From Emcibacter sp048269205 (lineage in GTDB: Bacteria > Pseudomonadota > Alphaproteobacteria > Sphingomonadales > Emcibacteraceae), in the NCBI RefSeq assembly GCF_048269205.1, contig NZ_JBLXJC010000003.1, forward strand, positions 186,001 through 250,000: 64,000 nt of DNA. Direction: 5' to 3'. The number at the start of each line of letters is the position of its first letter. Within the stretch, counting starts at the first letter, position 1. The position numbers and the translations under genes are program-made. The notes under the pieces are model-generated. The model did no database searches and had not been told where the DNA came from. It saw only the letters and a program-made list of their open reading frames with translations. Shown here one piece after another: positions 1 to 8,695 of this stretch.

Positions 1-730
1 AGGTGGTGATGACGGAATGCTCGGGCTGGCCCATTTCAATGACACTGTCTTCCATCAGGGTCGCGGTCGGGCAGGCATCCACACAGGCGCCGCAGGACAC
101 ACAGTCACTTTCCAGGAAGGATTGCTCTGCCCCTGCAGAAACATGACTGTCAAATCCGCGGCCGCCGATGGTCAGCGCAAAGGTACCCTGCACTTCCTCA
201 CAGGCCCGCACACAGCGGGAGCAGACAATGCATTTGCTGGGATCGAAGGTGAAATAGGGATTGCTTTCGTCCTTTTCAGCCTCGAGATGGTTTTCCCCGT
301 CATAGCCGTAACGCACATTGCGCAGGCCGACCTGGCCGGCCATATCCTGAAGCTCGCAGTTGCCGTTGGCAGAACAGGTCAGGCAGTCCAGAGGATGGTC
401 GGAGATATAAAGCTCCATCACCCCACGGCGTACCCGGGCCAGCTTTTCGTTTTCAGTGGTGACCTTCATGCCTTCTTCCGCCGGCAGGGTACAGCTTGAC
501 GGCAGGCCGCGACGGCCGTCCACCTGCACGACACACAGCCGGCAGGACCCGAATGATTCCAGCTTGTCGGTGGCACACAGCTTGGGAATATTGACCCCCG
601 CCTCCGATGCCGCCCGCATGACCGAGGTGCCTTCGGGCACGCTCACGCTGCGCCCGTCAATTTCCAGCGTCACCTGCTTGTCGCTGGTGCGCGCCGGGGT
701 TCCAAAGTCCTTGTCCCTGATCAGAGTCAT
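1..730 (-). CDS. fdsA: NAD-dependent formate dehydrogenase alpha subunit, N-terminal part (cut by window edge)
   Basis: Catalytic molybdenum subunit of the soluble NAD+-linked formate dehydrogenase, which oxidises formate to CO2 in the cytoplasm. About 243 N-terminal residues are visible. They carry the electron-entry domain: a plant-type [2Fe-2S] region (SCRLC, then a Cys in PSSCTLP), a NuoG-like HPLDCLTC segment, and two bacterial ferredoxin cysteine clusters (CIVCSRCVRAC and CVSCGACVDAC). The molybdopterin domain lies off the left edge. The ATG at 728-730 follows the fdsB stop by a few bases, with a GAGTGAGATAAG ribosome-binding region. Subunit order G-B-A matches known fds operons. Confidence 0.93.
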   Translation of the reverse strand, partial: MTLIRDKDFGTPARTSDKQVTLEIDGRSVSVPEGTSVMRAASEAGVNIPKLCATDKLESFGSCRLCVVQVDGRRGLPSSCTLPAEEGMKVTTENEKLARVRRGVMELYISDHPLDCLTCSANGNCELQDMAGQVGLRNVRYGYDGENHLEAEKDESNPYFTFDPSKCIVCSRCVRACEEVQGTFALTIGGRGFDSHVSAGAEQSFLESDCVSCGACVDACPTATLMEDSVIEMGQPEHSVITT

Positions 731-736
731 CTTATC

Positions 737-2293
737 TCACTCCGTTTGTGTCCGTGGTGACCGGAAGTCTTCCGGAAAATACTTCATTGCCGATTTCACC
801 GGATAGGGAGTCATGCCGCCCATGGCGCACAATGACCCGTCTTCCATCACTTCACATAAATCCTCAACCAGTTGCAGATTCTGGTCTACATGTTCGCCGC
901 GGAGGATCTTTTCCACGGTTTCCATCCCCCGGACCGACCCGATCCGGCAGGGGGTGCATTTACCGCAGGATTCCGCCGCGCAGAATTCGAAGGCAAAGCG
1001 GGCCTGTTCGGCCATGTCCACGCTGTCGTCAAAGACCACAATGCCACCGTGGCCGACCATGGCCCCTTCCGCGCTGAAGGATTCGTAATCCATCGGCAGG
1101 TCAAACTGCTGTTCCGGCAGATAGGCGCCGAGCGGACCGCCCACCTGGACTGTACGCGCGGGTTGACCAGTCAGGGTACCACCGCCGAAGTCTTCCATCA
1201 GTTCCCTGAGGGTGACACCGAAAGCTTTCTCCACAAGGCCGCCCTGACGGATGTTGCCAGCCAGCTGGAATGTCATTGTACCACGGGACCGGCCCATTCC
1301 AAAATCCGCGTAGGCTTTTCCGCCGTTCGACAGAATCCAGGGTACAGAGGCCAGGGTGATCACATTGTTGACCACCGTAGGTTTGCCGAACAACCCTTCC
1401 AGAGCCGGAAGCGGCGGTTTGGCTCGCACCAGGCCCTTTTTGCCTTCAAGGCTTTCCAGCATGCTGGTTTCCTCGCCGCAGATATAGGCACCGGCGCCCT
1501 TGCGCACTTCCACGTCAAAGGATTTACCGGAACCCTGAATATCGTCACCCAGATAACCGGCGTCCCGCATCACCTGCAGCGCCTCGTTCAGGATTTCATG
1601 GCACAGAGGGTATTCGCTGCGCAGATAGATATAGCCTTTGGTCGCGCCCACAGCCAGCCCGGCAATGGTCATGCCTTCCAGCAGACAGAAGGGATCGCCC
1701 TCCATCAACAATCTGTCGGCAAAGGTGCCGCTGTCGCCTTCATCCGCATTGCAGGCAATATATTTCTGGTCGGCTTGCGCCCCCAGTACCGTGTTCCATT
1801 TGATGCCCGCCGGAAAGGCCGCCCCGCCACGGCCACGCAGGCCCGAGTCGGTCACTTCCCTGACGATATCGGCCTGATCCATCCCCAGCGCCTTTTCCAG
1901 GCCGGAGAGCCCGCCATTGGCACGGTAATCCTCCAGATCAAGTGGATCAATCAGCCCGACTCGGGCAAAGGTCAGCCGTTCCTGTTTCTTCAGGTAGGGA
2001 ATCTCCTCGGTCAGGCCCTGCTTCAATGGATGGTCGCCGCCCTCAAGAAAATTCGCCTCAAACAATGACTTTACGTCCGATTCCGTTACGGGTCCGTAAG
2101 CAACCCGCCCTTTAGCGGTTTCCACTTCCACCAGCGGCTCCAGCCAACTCAGGCCCCGGCTGCCGTTGCGAATCATTTCCACCTCAAGCCCCCGGTCGGT
2201 GGCCTGGTCGAAAATAGCCACAGCCGCCTCGTCGGCGCCAAGGGACAGTGCTGTAGTTTCCAGCGGGATATAAATCTTTACCACGTCACTCAC
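737..2293 (-). CDS. fdsB: NAD-dependent formate dehydrogenase beta subunit (NuoF-like)
   Basis: Flavoprotein subunit that passes electrons from the Fe-S clusters to NAD+ through FMN. The order of elements is an N-terminal thioredoxin-like domain, the glycine-rich NADH/FMN segment (GRGGAAFPAGIKWN), GAGAYICGEETS, and the C-terminal [4Fe-4S] motif ESCGKCTPCR. I chose the GTG at 2291-2293, which overlaps the fdsG stop as GTGA; the in-frame ATG upstream would add 35 residues that do not look like this family. The protein is then 518 residues, normal for FdsB. Confidence 0.94.
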   Translation of the reverse strand: MSDVVKIYIPLETTALSLGADEAAVAIFDQATDRGLEVEMIRNGSRGLSWLEPLVEVETAKGRVAYGPVTESDVKSLFEANFLEGGDHPLKQGLTEEIPYLKKQERLTFARVGLIDPLDLEDYRANGGLSGLEKALGMDQADIVREVTDSGLRGRGGAAFPAGIKWNTVLGAQADQKYIACNADEGDSGTFADRLLMEGDPFCLLEGMTIAGLAVGATKGYIYLRSEYPLCHEILNEALQVMRDAGYLGDDIQGSGKSFDVEVRKGAGAYICGEETSMLESLEGKKGLVRAKPPLPALEGLFGKPTVVNNVITLASVPWILSNGGKAYADFGMGRSRGTMTFQLAGNIRQGGLVEKAFGVTLRELMEDFGGGTLTGQPARTVQVGGPLGAYLPEQQFDLPMDYESFSAEGAMVGHGGIVVFDDSVDMAEQARFAFEFCAAESCGKCTPCRIGSVRGMETVEKILRGEHVDQNLQLVEDLCEVMEDGSLCAMGGMTPYPVKSAMKYFPEDFRSPRTQTE

Positions 2294-2757
2294 AGCTGAG
2301 CCTCCTTCAGCAGTGATTTCAGACGATCCGCGGTTACCCGGCCATATACCCGGTCGTTCAGCATGACGTTGGGGCTGACGGCACAGTTGCCCAAGCAATA
2401 GACCGGCGCGAGGGTCACTTCACCGTCTTTGGTGGTTTCCCCGAAATCAATGCCCAGCATGTCCCGGACTTCTTCGGTAAGCTTGCGGGACCCCATGGCC
2501 TGACAGGCCTCTGCCTGGCAAATTTTCAAGACTCGCTTGCCGGTCGGATGGTCATGGAAATCATGATAAAAACTGACGACGCCGTAGACTTCAGCGCGGG
2601 AGATATTGAATCCATCGGCCAGAGAGGTATAGACGGCCTCGTCAATATAGCCGAACTCAGCCTGAAGCGCATGCAGCGCCTCAAGCAGCCCGCCGGCTAC
2701 TTCGCTATATTCTTCAATGATTTGGCCTGCTCTCTGCGAGTCCCAAACTTTTTTCAT
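2290..2757 (-). CDS. fdsG: NAD-dependent formate dehydrogenase gamma subunit (NuoE-like)
   Basis: Small [2Fe-2S] subunit of the FdsABG formate dehydrogenase, 155 residues. The four cysteine ligands fit the thioredoxin-fold ferredoxin pattern: CQAEAC in the middle and CLGNC near residue 120. It is the first gene of the fdsGBA operon and overlaps fdsB by four bases. The 234 bp upstream contain two copies of a 10-bp palindrome and a duplicated AT-rich motif, so this operon is probably controlled from that stretch. fdsC and fdsD would lie outside the window if present. Confidence 0.93.
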   Translation of the reverse strand: MKKVWDSQRAGQIIEEYSEVAGGLLEALHALQAEFGYIDEAVYTSLADGFNISRAEVYGVVSFYHDFHDHPTGKRVLKICQAEACQAMGSRKLTEEVRDMLGIDFGETTKDGEVTLAPVYCLGNCAVSPNVMLNDRVYGRVTADRLKSLLKEAQL

Positions 2758-2774
2758 TACCCAACCACTCCCAT

Positions 2775-2884
2775 AATTGCATGCAATTCCGTATAAGGCA
2801 GAATTTTAATAGGCATAAATTATGTTTATAATACCGCATCTTGGCGTAAATTCTGAAATCTAATTACACTTTGATTGCATGCAA
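2775..2884. promoter_or_regulatory. Paired palindromes TTGCATGCAA upstream of fdsGBA
   Basis: A 14-bp perfect palindrome, AATTGCATGCAATT, lies at 2775-2788, just upstream of the fdsG start. Its core TTGCATGCAA recurs at 2875-2884, with centres 98 bp apart. An 11-bp direct repeat GCATAAATTAT occurs between and beside them (2813-2823 and 2889-2899). Two identical dyads at a near-integral number of helical turns suggest a dimeric repressor acting by looping or at two promoters. The spacing and symmetry would suit a GntR-family protein, but no candidate gene is adjacent, so the regulator is unknown. Confidence 0.5.
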
Positions 2885-2944
2885 CATAGCATAAATTATA
2901 ATTATGGGAACGGTCTATGGCGTCTATTTTACAATAAAAAATAA

Positions 2945-2976
2945 AATGCCCCGCTTCCCAGCGGCAAGGGGGCATT
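2945..2976 (-). terminator. Rho-independent terminator of adhC-fghA
   Basis: Read on the minus strand just past the fghA stop, AATGCCCC pairs with GGGGCATT around a GC-containing loop, followed by a T-rich run (2928-2944). It separates the formaldehyde genes from fdsGBA, so the two blocks are probably transcribed separately. Confidence 0.75.
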
Positions 2977-2991
2977 CATTAAAATCATAAA

Positions 2992-3837
2992 TTACCCCAG
3001 AAGTTGCGCGTGGTGCGACAAATGGTCGTCCATAAAGGTCTGGATGAAGAAATATCCATGATCATACCCGTCATGCCGCCGCAGGGTAAGCTTCTGACCG
3101 ACCCCGGCGCAAGCTTCGTCAAACAGTTCAGGCTTCAATTGCTCCTCCAGAAACGGATCGCCCAGTCCCTGGTCAACCAGGATTTCCGGACGGGAAGAGG
3201 CATCGCCAAGCGCCTTCATCAATTCACAGGAATCATACTGCCTCCAGCCTTCCCTGTCATCCCCGATATAGCCTGAGAGCGCTTTATGCCCCCAGGGACA
3301 ATTCATCGGGGACACAATCGGCGCATAGGCGGAAACGGATTTATAGATATCCTGGTTCTTGAGATAGATGGTCAGTGCCCCGTGACCGCCCATACTGTGA
3401 CCGAAAATACCGAGCCGGGACGAATCCAGCGGGAATTCCCGAAGCACCAGTTCCCTGAGCTCACGTGTGATGTAGCTGTACATCTGGAAATGAGGCTTCC
3501 AGGGCGCCTCGGTGGCGTCCACATAGAAGCCCGCGCCCTGGCCCATGTCGTACCCTTCGTCATCGGCGACATCCTCACCGCGGGGGGAGGTATCCGGCGC
3601 AAGGATGGCAAGCCCCAGTTCGGAGGCCTTGCCATAGGCCCCGGCCTTGGCGGTGAAGTTTTCCTCGGTGCAGGTCAGGCCGCTGAGCCAGGTCACCAGT
3701 GGTACCGGTCTCTTTTCCGCCGCGGGCGGCAGATAAAGGGAAAACCGCATCTTGCAATTGGTAACTGCTGAAGTGTGTTCACAATAAAGCAGCCGGCCGT
3801 CAAAACAGCGGTGTTCGCCGACGATCAGTTCAGACAC
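2992..3837 (-). CDS. fghA: S-formylglutathione hydrolase
   Basis: Esterase D family alpha/beta hydrolase, 281 residues, that hydrolyses S-formylglutathione to glutathione and formate in the cytoplasm. The serine nucleophile sits in GHSMGGHGAL; the conserved WLSGLTCTEENF segment near residue 50 and a C-terminal DGYDHGYFFIQTF carrying the catalytic His are present. It is 12 bp downstream of adhC on the same strand, so formaldehyde oxidation and thioester hydrolysis are co-expressed. The formate produced is the substrate of the adjacent formate dehydrogenase. Confidence 0.95.
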   Translation of the reverse strand: MSELIVGEHRCFDGRLLYCEHTSAVTNCKMRFSLYLPPAAEKRPVPLVTWLSGLTCTEENFTAKAGAYGKASELGLAILAPDTSPRGEDVADDEGYDMGQGAGFYVDATEAPWKPHFQMYSYITRELRELVLREFPLDSSRLGIFGHSMGGHGALTIYLKNQDIYKSVSAYAPIVSPMNCPWGHKALSGYIGDDREGWRQYDSCELMKALGDASSRPEILVDQGLGDPFLEEQLKPELFDEACAGVGQKLTLRRHDGYDHGYFFIQTFMDDHLSHHAQLLG

Positions 3838-3849
3838 AGTTTATCCCCT

Positions 3850-4956
3850 TTAGTAAAGTACGACGCTGCGGATGCTTTCGCCGTGATGCATCAGGTCGAA
3901 ACCCTTGTTGATGTCTTCCAGCGGCATGGTGTGGGTGATCAGGTCGTCGATGTTGATCTTGCCGTCCATATACCAGTCGACAATCTTCGGCACATCGGTG
4001 CGGCCACGCGCGCCGCCGAAAGCTGACCCGCGCCACACGCGCCCGGTCACCAGCTGGAACGGACGGGTGGAGATTTCCTGGCCGGCACCGGCCACGCCGA
4101 TGATTATGCTTTCGCCCCAGCCCTTGTGACAGCATTCCAGCGCCTGACGCATGGTGTTCACATTCCCGATACATTCAAAGCTGTAGTCGGCGCCGCCGTT
4201 GGTCAGGTCGAGGATGGCCTCGATCAGATTGTCGCATTTGGTCGGGTTAATGAAATCGGTCATGCCGAATTTCTTCGCCATTTCCACTTTGCCCTCGTTA
4301 ATGTCGATGCCGATAATCTTGTTGGCGCCAACCATGCGCGCGCCCTGGATCACATTCAGGCCGATTCCGCCGAGGCCAAACACCACCACATTGGAACCGG
4401 GCTCCACCTTGGCGTCATAGACCACGGCGCCAACGCCGGTAGTAACCCCGCAGCCGATGTAGCAGACCTTCTCGAAAGGCGCGTCTTTGCGGATTTTCGC
4501 CAGCGCAATCGCCGGCAGCACCGTATAGTTGGAGAATGTGGAACAGCCCATATAATGCAGGATCTTTTCCCCGTTGAGGGAGAAACGGCTGGTACCGTCC
4601 GGCATCACGCCCTGCCCCTGGGTTTCGCGAATGGACTGGCACAGGTTTGTCTTGGGATGCAGGCAGTAATCGCATTCCCGGCATTCCGGGGTATAGAGCG
4701 GGATCACATGGTCACCAACGGCAAGGGAGGTCACACCTTCACCGACTTCGACCACGACACCTGCACCTTCGTGACCAAGGATCGCCGGAAAGGCCCCCTC
4801 AGGATCATCGCCGGACAAAGTGAAAGCGTCCGTATGGCAGATGCCGGTGGCTTTCAGTTCAACCAGCACTTCGCCCTTGCGCGGGCCCTCGAGCTGGACA
4901 GTTTCAATTGACAGGGGTTCTCCGGCCTTAAAGGCCACGGCTGCACGGGTTTCCAT
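3850..4956 (-). CDS. adhC: S-(hydroxymethyl)glutathione dehydrogenase / class III alcohol dehydrogenase
   Basis: Zinc-dependent enzyme of 368 residues that oxidises the spontaneous glutathione-formaldehyde adduct to S-formylglutathione with NAD+. Catalytic zinc ligands lie in ATGICHTDAFT and the GHEGAGVV segment. The structural zinc is held by four cysteines in CRECDYCLHPKTNLC. The Rossmann GLGGIGLNVIQG motif is present. The start is preceded by AGGAGAC. It lies head-to-head with the LysR gene, with 115 bp between them that could hold both promoters. Confidence 0.96.
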   Translation of the reverse strand: METRAAVAFKAGEPLSIETVQLEGPRKGEVLVELKATGICHTDAFTLSGDDPEGAFPAILGHEGAGVVVEVGEGVTSLAVGDHVIPLYTPECRECDYCLHPKTNLCQSIRETQGQGVMPDGTSRFSLNGEKILHYMGCSTFSNYTVLPAIALAKIRKDAPFEKVCYIGCGVTTGVGAVVYDAKVEPGSNVVVFGLGGIGLNVIQGARMVGANKIIGIDINEGKVEMAKKFGMTDFINPTKCDNLIEAILDLTNGGADYSFECIGNVNTMRQALECCHKGWGESIIIGVAGAGQEISTRPFQLVTGRVWRGSAFGGARGRTDVPKIVDWYMDGKINIDDLITHTMPLEDINKGFDLMHHGESIRSVVLY

Positions 4957-5043
4957 GACATCAGTCTCCTAAATTTGATTTCTTTTGCCAGTAAATTACA
5001 TTGATTTCATAGGAGCTACAATTTATTTATAATTCAACAGAGT

Positions 5044-5059
5044 GTTTCCATATAGAAAC
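5044..5059. promoter_or_regulatory. GTTTC-N6-GAAAC dyad before the LysR gene
   Basis: An inverted repeat GTTTCCATATAGAAAC ends 12 bp before the LysR start codon, in the adhC/lysR intergenic region. LysR proteins often autoregulate from a dyad at this place, so this is a candidate site; nothing else supports it. Confidence 0.35.
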
Positions 5060-5071
5060 AATTGAGGCAAA

Positions 5072-5968
5072 ATGGACTATCGCTGGACCGGCATAATCGA
5101 ATTCGTCAATGTGGTGGAGAAGGGCTCCTTCTCCGCCGCCGCCAAGGCTTTGGATGTGTCCAAGTCCCACGTCTCGAAACAGATCCGGGCGCTGGAAAAC
5201 AGCCTTGGTGTGCAGCTTCTGCACCGAACCACCCGAAAACAGACCCTGACCAACCAGGGGGTAGATTTCTTCATGCGCTGCCAGAAAATCCTGCAGAACC
5301 TGGACGAGGCCCGCAACGCCCTGGGCGAGGAGCTGACGAATCCCCGCGGCCTGATCAGACTGACCGCCGCCGGGGCCTTTGGAGAGGACTTCCTGTCGCC
5401 GATCCTCGCGGACTTCCTCATCCTCTATCCGGAGGTCACGATCGAGGTCAATTTCACCAACCGGCTGGTGGATCTGCACGAAGAACATTTCGACCTGGCG
5501 ATTCGGGCCGGACTTCCCGAGAAGGGCCATCTGTCCGGCGACAAACTCTGCAGCTACGGGTTGGTCACAGCGGCAAGCCCGGCTTATCTGAAAAAACGGG
5601 GAATGCCCAAAACACCTGCTGATCTCGACGATCATAACTGTCTTGTGGGCACTCTGCCTTACTGGCGTTTCAGGGAGGGAGACGATATCCGCGAATATAT
5701 CGTGCGCGGCAACTGGAAATCCAATAACGGCCGGGCATTGATCAAGGCTGCCGAAGCCGGGCTCGGCATCCTGCAGGTACCCGAATTCTACCTGGATTAT
5801 GCCGCCCCGGACAGCCTGGTGCCCCTGCTTCAGGATTACTCCCTCGACACGGTGACCATGTGGGCCATGTATCCCGGCCAGCAATATGTGCCGCGCCGCA
5901 TTTCCCTGCTTATGGAATATCTGAAACAGTCCCTGAAAGAAAGCCGGGGACTGCGGACAGAAATTTAG
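5072..5968 (+). CDS. LysR-family transcriptional regulator
   Basis: DNA-binding regulator of 298 residues. The N-terminal winged helix-turn-helix (SFSAAAKALDVSKSHVSKQIRALENSLGVQLLHRTTR) is typical, followed by a periplasmic-binding-protein-like effector domain from about residue 90. Divergent from adhC, so control of formaldehyde oxidation is possible, but the sequence belongs to the large CrgA-like group, for which neighbourhood is the only clue. Its stop overlaps that of the convergent acyl-CoA synthetase gene by three bases. Confidence 0.9.
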   Translation: MDYRWTGIIEFVNVVEKGSFSAAAKALDVSKSHVSKQIRALENSLGVQLLHRTTRKQTLTNQGVDFFMRCQKILQNLDEARNALGEELTNPRGLIRLTAAGAFGEDFLSPILADFLILYPEVTIEVNFTNRLVDLHEEHFDLAIRAGLPEKGHLSGDKLCSYGLVTAASPAYLKKRGMPKTPADLDDHNCLVGTLPYWRFREGDDIREYIVRGNWKSNNGRALIKAAEAGLGILQVPEFYLDYAAPDSLVPLLQDYSLDTVTMWAMYPGQQYVPRRISLLMEYLKQSLKESRGLRTEI

Positions 5969-7464
5969 GCCGTATAGAGCTTTCTCAGCAGATTCTTCTG
6001 CACCTTGCCCATGGTATTGCGCGGCAACTCATCCATGAAATGATAAATCTTCGGGTGCTTGAAACGGGCGAGCTTCTCACCCACCACTTCTTTCAGCTTT
6101 GCTTCTCCGATCTCCCCGTCAGGGACAATAACCGCCACCACCGCCTCACCGAAGTCCGCATCGGGAATACCAATGACGGCGCTTTCCCTCACCCCTTCGA
6201 CCGCATCAAGGCAGGACTCGATTTCCTTGGGATAGATATTGAGCCCGCCGGAAATAATCAGATCCTTGGCCCGGCCCTCCAGGGTGAGCCGGCCTTCCTC
6301 GTCCAGGCTGCCCACATCGCCGGTGATGAAAAACCCGTCGTCGCGGAATTCCTCCGAGGTTTTTTCCGGCATCTGCCAGTAGCCCTGGAAGATATTGGGG
6401 CCCAGCGCCTCTACCACACCTGTTTTCCCGGGTGGCAGGATGTTACCCTCTTCGTCAGTAACCCGCACGTCCACCCCGGGCAGAGCAAATCCAACCGTAC
6501 CGGCAATACGCTCGCCATCATAAGGGTTGGACGTGATCATGCCCGCCTCGGTCATACCATAGCGTTCAAGTATCCGGTGACCTGTGCGGTCTTCGAATTC
6601 CCGATGCACCTGGGCCGTCATGGGGGCGGAACCGGAAATAAACAGCCGCATGGTGGCGCAGTCCTCTTTCCCGAAATCCTCTTCCGCCAGCAGGCGGGTA
6701 TAAAAGGTCGGCACACCCATCAGGATGGTGCTTTCCGGCAGATATTTGCGGATCAGCTTCACATCAAATTTTTCCAGGAAGATCACTTTGGAGGCATTGA
6801 GGAACGCCGTATTCAGTGCCACAAACAGGCCGTGCACATGAAACACCGGCAGGGCATGCAGCAGTACGTCGCCGTCCTCAAAGGCCCAGTAGTCCAGCAG
6901 GGTCAGGGCATTGCTGGACAGGTTACCGTGGCTCAGCATGGCCCCCTTGGGTTTGCCGGTGGTCCCTGACGTATAAAGGATCGCGGCCAGGTCATCCTCT
7001 TCATAATCTTCGATGTCCGGGTCGGGATCGGCTTGCAGGGCCTCGGCCCAGAAGCAGTTATCCGGTGTGGTTCCCATCAGCTTGAGAAACGGAACCCCTG
7101 CCCCGGCGGCCAGCCGTTCCGCCGCTTCCTCCCCTTCCGGGCGGCAGACAAAAATCTGCGGCCGGGCATCTTTCAGGAAATAGTCCACTTCGTCGTCGGT
7201 ATAGGCGGTATTGAGGGGGATGAAGATAGCCCCGGCCCGAAGCGCGCCAAGATAAAGCGCCACAGCGCCCACCGACTTATCCACCTGCATCACCACCCTG
7301 GCCCCGGGGCTCACGCCATAGCGCCGCAGCAGTCCCGCAAACCGGGCGCTCAGGTCATCCAGATCACCATAGGTCCAGAGCCCGCCTTCCGGCGTGACAA
7401 TGGCCGGTCGATCCCTCTTGTCCCCGAAACGGTTTTGCATGATTTCATATAGATTTGCAGACAT
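5965..7464 (-). CDS. matB: Malonyl-CoA synthetase (MatB-type AMP-forming ligase)
   Basis: Adenylate-forming enzyme of 499 residues predicted to activate malonate, or methylmalonate, to the CoA thioester. The P-loop-like motif LYTSGTTGKPKGAMLSH, the segment HALPVFHVHGLFVA, the motif ERYGMTEAGMI and the C-terminal lysine in LPRNTMGKVQKN all match rhizobial MatB proteins closely, including GYWQMPEKTSEEF. No malonyl-CoA decarboxylase or malonate transporter is adjacent, so it stands as a single-gene unit. Another short-chain acyl-CoA ligase is the alternative. Confidence 0.85.
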   Translation of the reverse strand: MSANLYEIMQNRFGDKRDRPAIVTPEGGLWTYGDLDDLSARFAGLLRRYGVSPGARVVMQVDKSVGAVALYLGALRAGAIFIPLNTAYTDDEVDYFLKDARPQIFVCRPEGEEAAERLAAGAGVPFLKLMGTTPDNCFWAEALQADPDPDIEDYEEDDLAAILYTSGTTGKPKGAMLSHGNLSSNALTLLDYWAFEDGDVLLHALPVFHVHGLFVALNTAFLNASKVIFLEKFDVKLIRKYLPESTILMGVPTFYTRLLAEEDFGKEDCATMRLFISGSAPMTAQVHREFEDRTGHRILERYGMTEAGMITSNPYDGERIAGTVGFALPGVDVRVTDEEGNILPPGKTGVVEALGPNIFQGYWQMPEKTSEEFRDDGFFITGDVGSLDEEGRLTLEGRAKDLIISGGLNIYPKEIESCLDAVEGVRESAVIGIPDADFGEAVVAVIVPDGEIGEAKLKEVVGEKLARFKHPKIYHFMDELPRNTMGKVQKNLLRKLYTA

Positions 7465-7542
7465 GTGACAGACGCCTCCCGACTTCAGCTTTCCGGCCCG
7501 AGACTAGCCTCCAACCCGGATCACGGACAAGCGCTAAAACAA

Positions 7543-8109
7543 TTATTCGCCTCTGCTGGCGCGCAACTCGAAGGTGACTTTCACATCAAGGCCCACCCAC
7601 TGTCCGCTGGACCACATATTCTGACCAACTTCATAGTCTGAACGAACCAGAGTGAGACCGCCGATGGCAATGGCTTCGTCGCCGTTGATATCCATCCGGA
7701 ACGGCAAGGTCACCTGTTTGCTGACCCCCCGGATTGTCAGGGTTCCCGCGGCCTCATAGTGATTGTGGTCGAGATGAGTGACCCTTGCAGACTTAAATAT
7801 AGCCTTTGGGAAACGGCTCACATCAAACCAGTCCGCTCCGGGCAGGGCCTCGTTACGCTGCTTGTCGAAGGTATCGACGGAAGACATGTCAATTTCAACG
7901 TTTATGGCCGCTGTGGAGAGGTCTTCCGGATCAAGCGAAATATGCGCGGCCCAGCTTTCAAATATACCGGTGAAAGCGTTGCCGGTCTGAAGCCCGGAAA
8001 ACCCGAGCCGGCTCTTGTCATAATCCACGATCCATTCCGCCGCCGACACCCTGACCGGCAGCAGCGCCATAAAAAGAAATGTCAGAAAGACACCCGTTAC
8101 CTTTTTCAC
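7543..8109 (-). CDS. YceI-family periplasmic lipocalin-like protein
   Basis: YceI proteins form a beta-barrel that binds polyisoprenoid-type lipids in the periplasm. The GTG at 8107-8109 overlaps the cytochrome b561 stop as GTGA and gives 188 residues beginning with a signal peptide (KKVTGVFLTFLFMALLPVRVSAAE). The family core follows, with DYDKSRLGFSGLQTGNAFTG, a middle DWFDVSRFPKAIFKS and GTLTIRGVSKQVTLPF. A longer in-frame ATG start at 8160 would lie inside the upstream gene and destroy the signal peptide. Translationally coupled to cytochrome b561. Confidence 0.88.
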   Translation of the reverse strand: MKKVTGVFLTFLFMALLPVRVSAAEWIVDYDKSRLGFSGLQTGNAFTGIFESWAAHISLDPEDLSTAAINVEIDMSSVDTFDKQRNEALPGADWFDVSRFPKAIFKSARVTHLDHNHYEAAGTLTIRGVSKQVTLPFRMDINGDEAIAIGGLTLVRSDYEVGQNMWSSGQWVGLDVKVTFELRASRGE

Positions 8110-8693
8110 TGTTTTTTTCCTGATTCTTCCCGCGGTTTCACCACAGGCAACATATGACACAAAACATTGTCCCTGTTGATAAAATGATGTTTCAGTGCCG
8201 CTGCAACATGAAGCACCAGAAGAAACAACATGCCAAAAGCAAGGAGCTCATGCACTTCCTTGAGCATCCCTTCCACGGCCTTTTTGTCGGCTACTGTGGA
8301 AAAATACGGCAGATGCGGCCAGTCGATCGCGCCAAACAGCACCGTCGGCAGATTCCAGGGAGAGGCCGACACCATGGCCCAGCCGCTTAAAGGTATGCCT
8401 ATCATCAGTCCGTAAAAGGCCCAGTGCGTCGCTTTCGCCGCAAACCGCTCCCAGTCCGGCATGTGACCCGGCAGGGATGGCGGCTTGTGGGTAAGCCGCC
8501 AGATGAGACGGACCAGGGAAAGAAACAACACTGTAACCCCGAACGACTTGTGCAGCTGGTATAGCTCGAACTTTTCGCTCATCCGTTCATCGGGCAGGCC
8601 GGTCATATAAAGACCCATGCCGACCATCCCGACGATCAACAAAGCGATCAGCCAGTGCAGCAGAATGGCAATGGTGCTGTAGCGTTCCGTCAT
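8106..8693 (-). CDS. Cytochrome b561 family membrane protein
   Basis: Four-helix inner-membrane dihaem cytochrome of 195 residues. Histidines in transmembrane segments (LLHWLIALLIVG, QLHKSFGVTVLF, ATHWAFYGLM, VLHVAAALKHHFI) fit the usual haem ligands. Family members move electrons between quinol and periplasmic acceptors. It lies between two YceI genes, an arrangement seen in many proteobacteria, which suggests that it serves redox chemistry on the lipids bound by YceI. That role is inferred. Confidence 0.9.
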   Translation of the reverse strand: MTERYSTIAILLHWLIALLIVGMVGMGLYMTGLPDERMSEKFELYQLHKSFGVTVLFLSLVRLIWRLTHKPPSLPGHMPDWERFAAKATHWAFYGLMIGIPLSGWAMVSASPWNLPTVLFGAIDWPHLPYFSTVADKKAVEGMLKEVHELLAFGMLFLLVLHVAAALKHHFINRDNVLCHMLPVVKPREESGKKQ

Positions 8694-8695
8694 GA

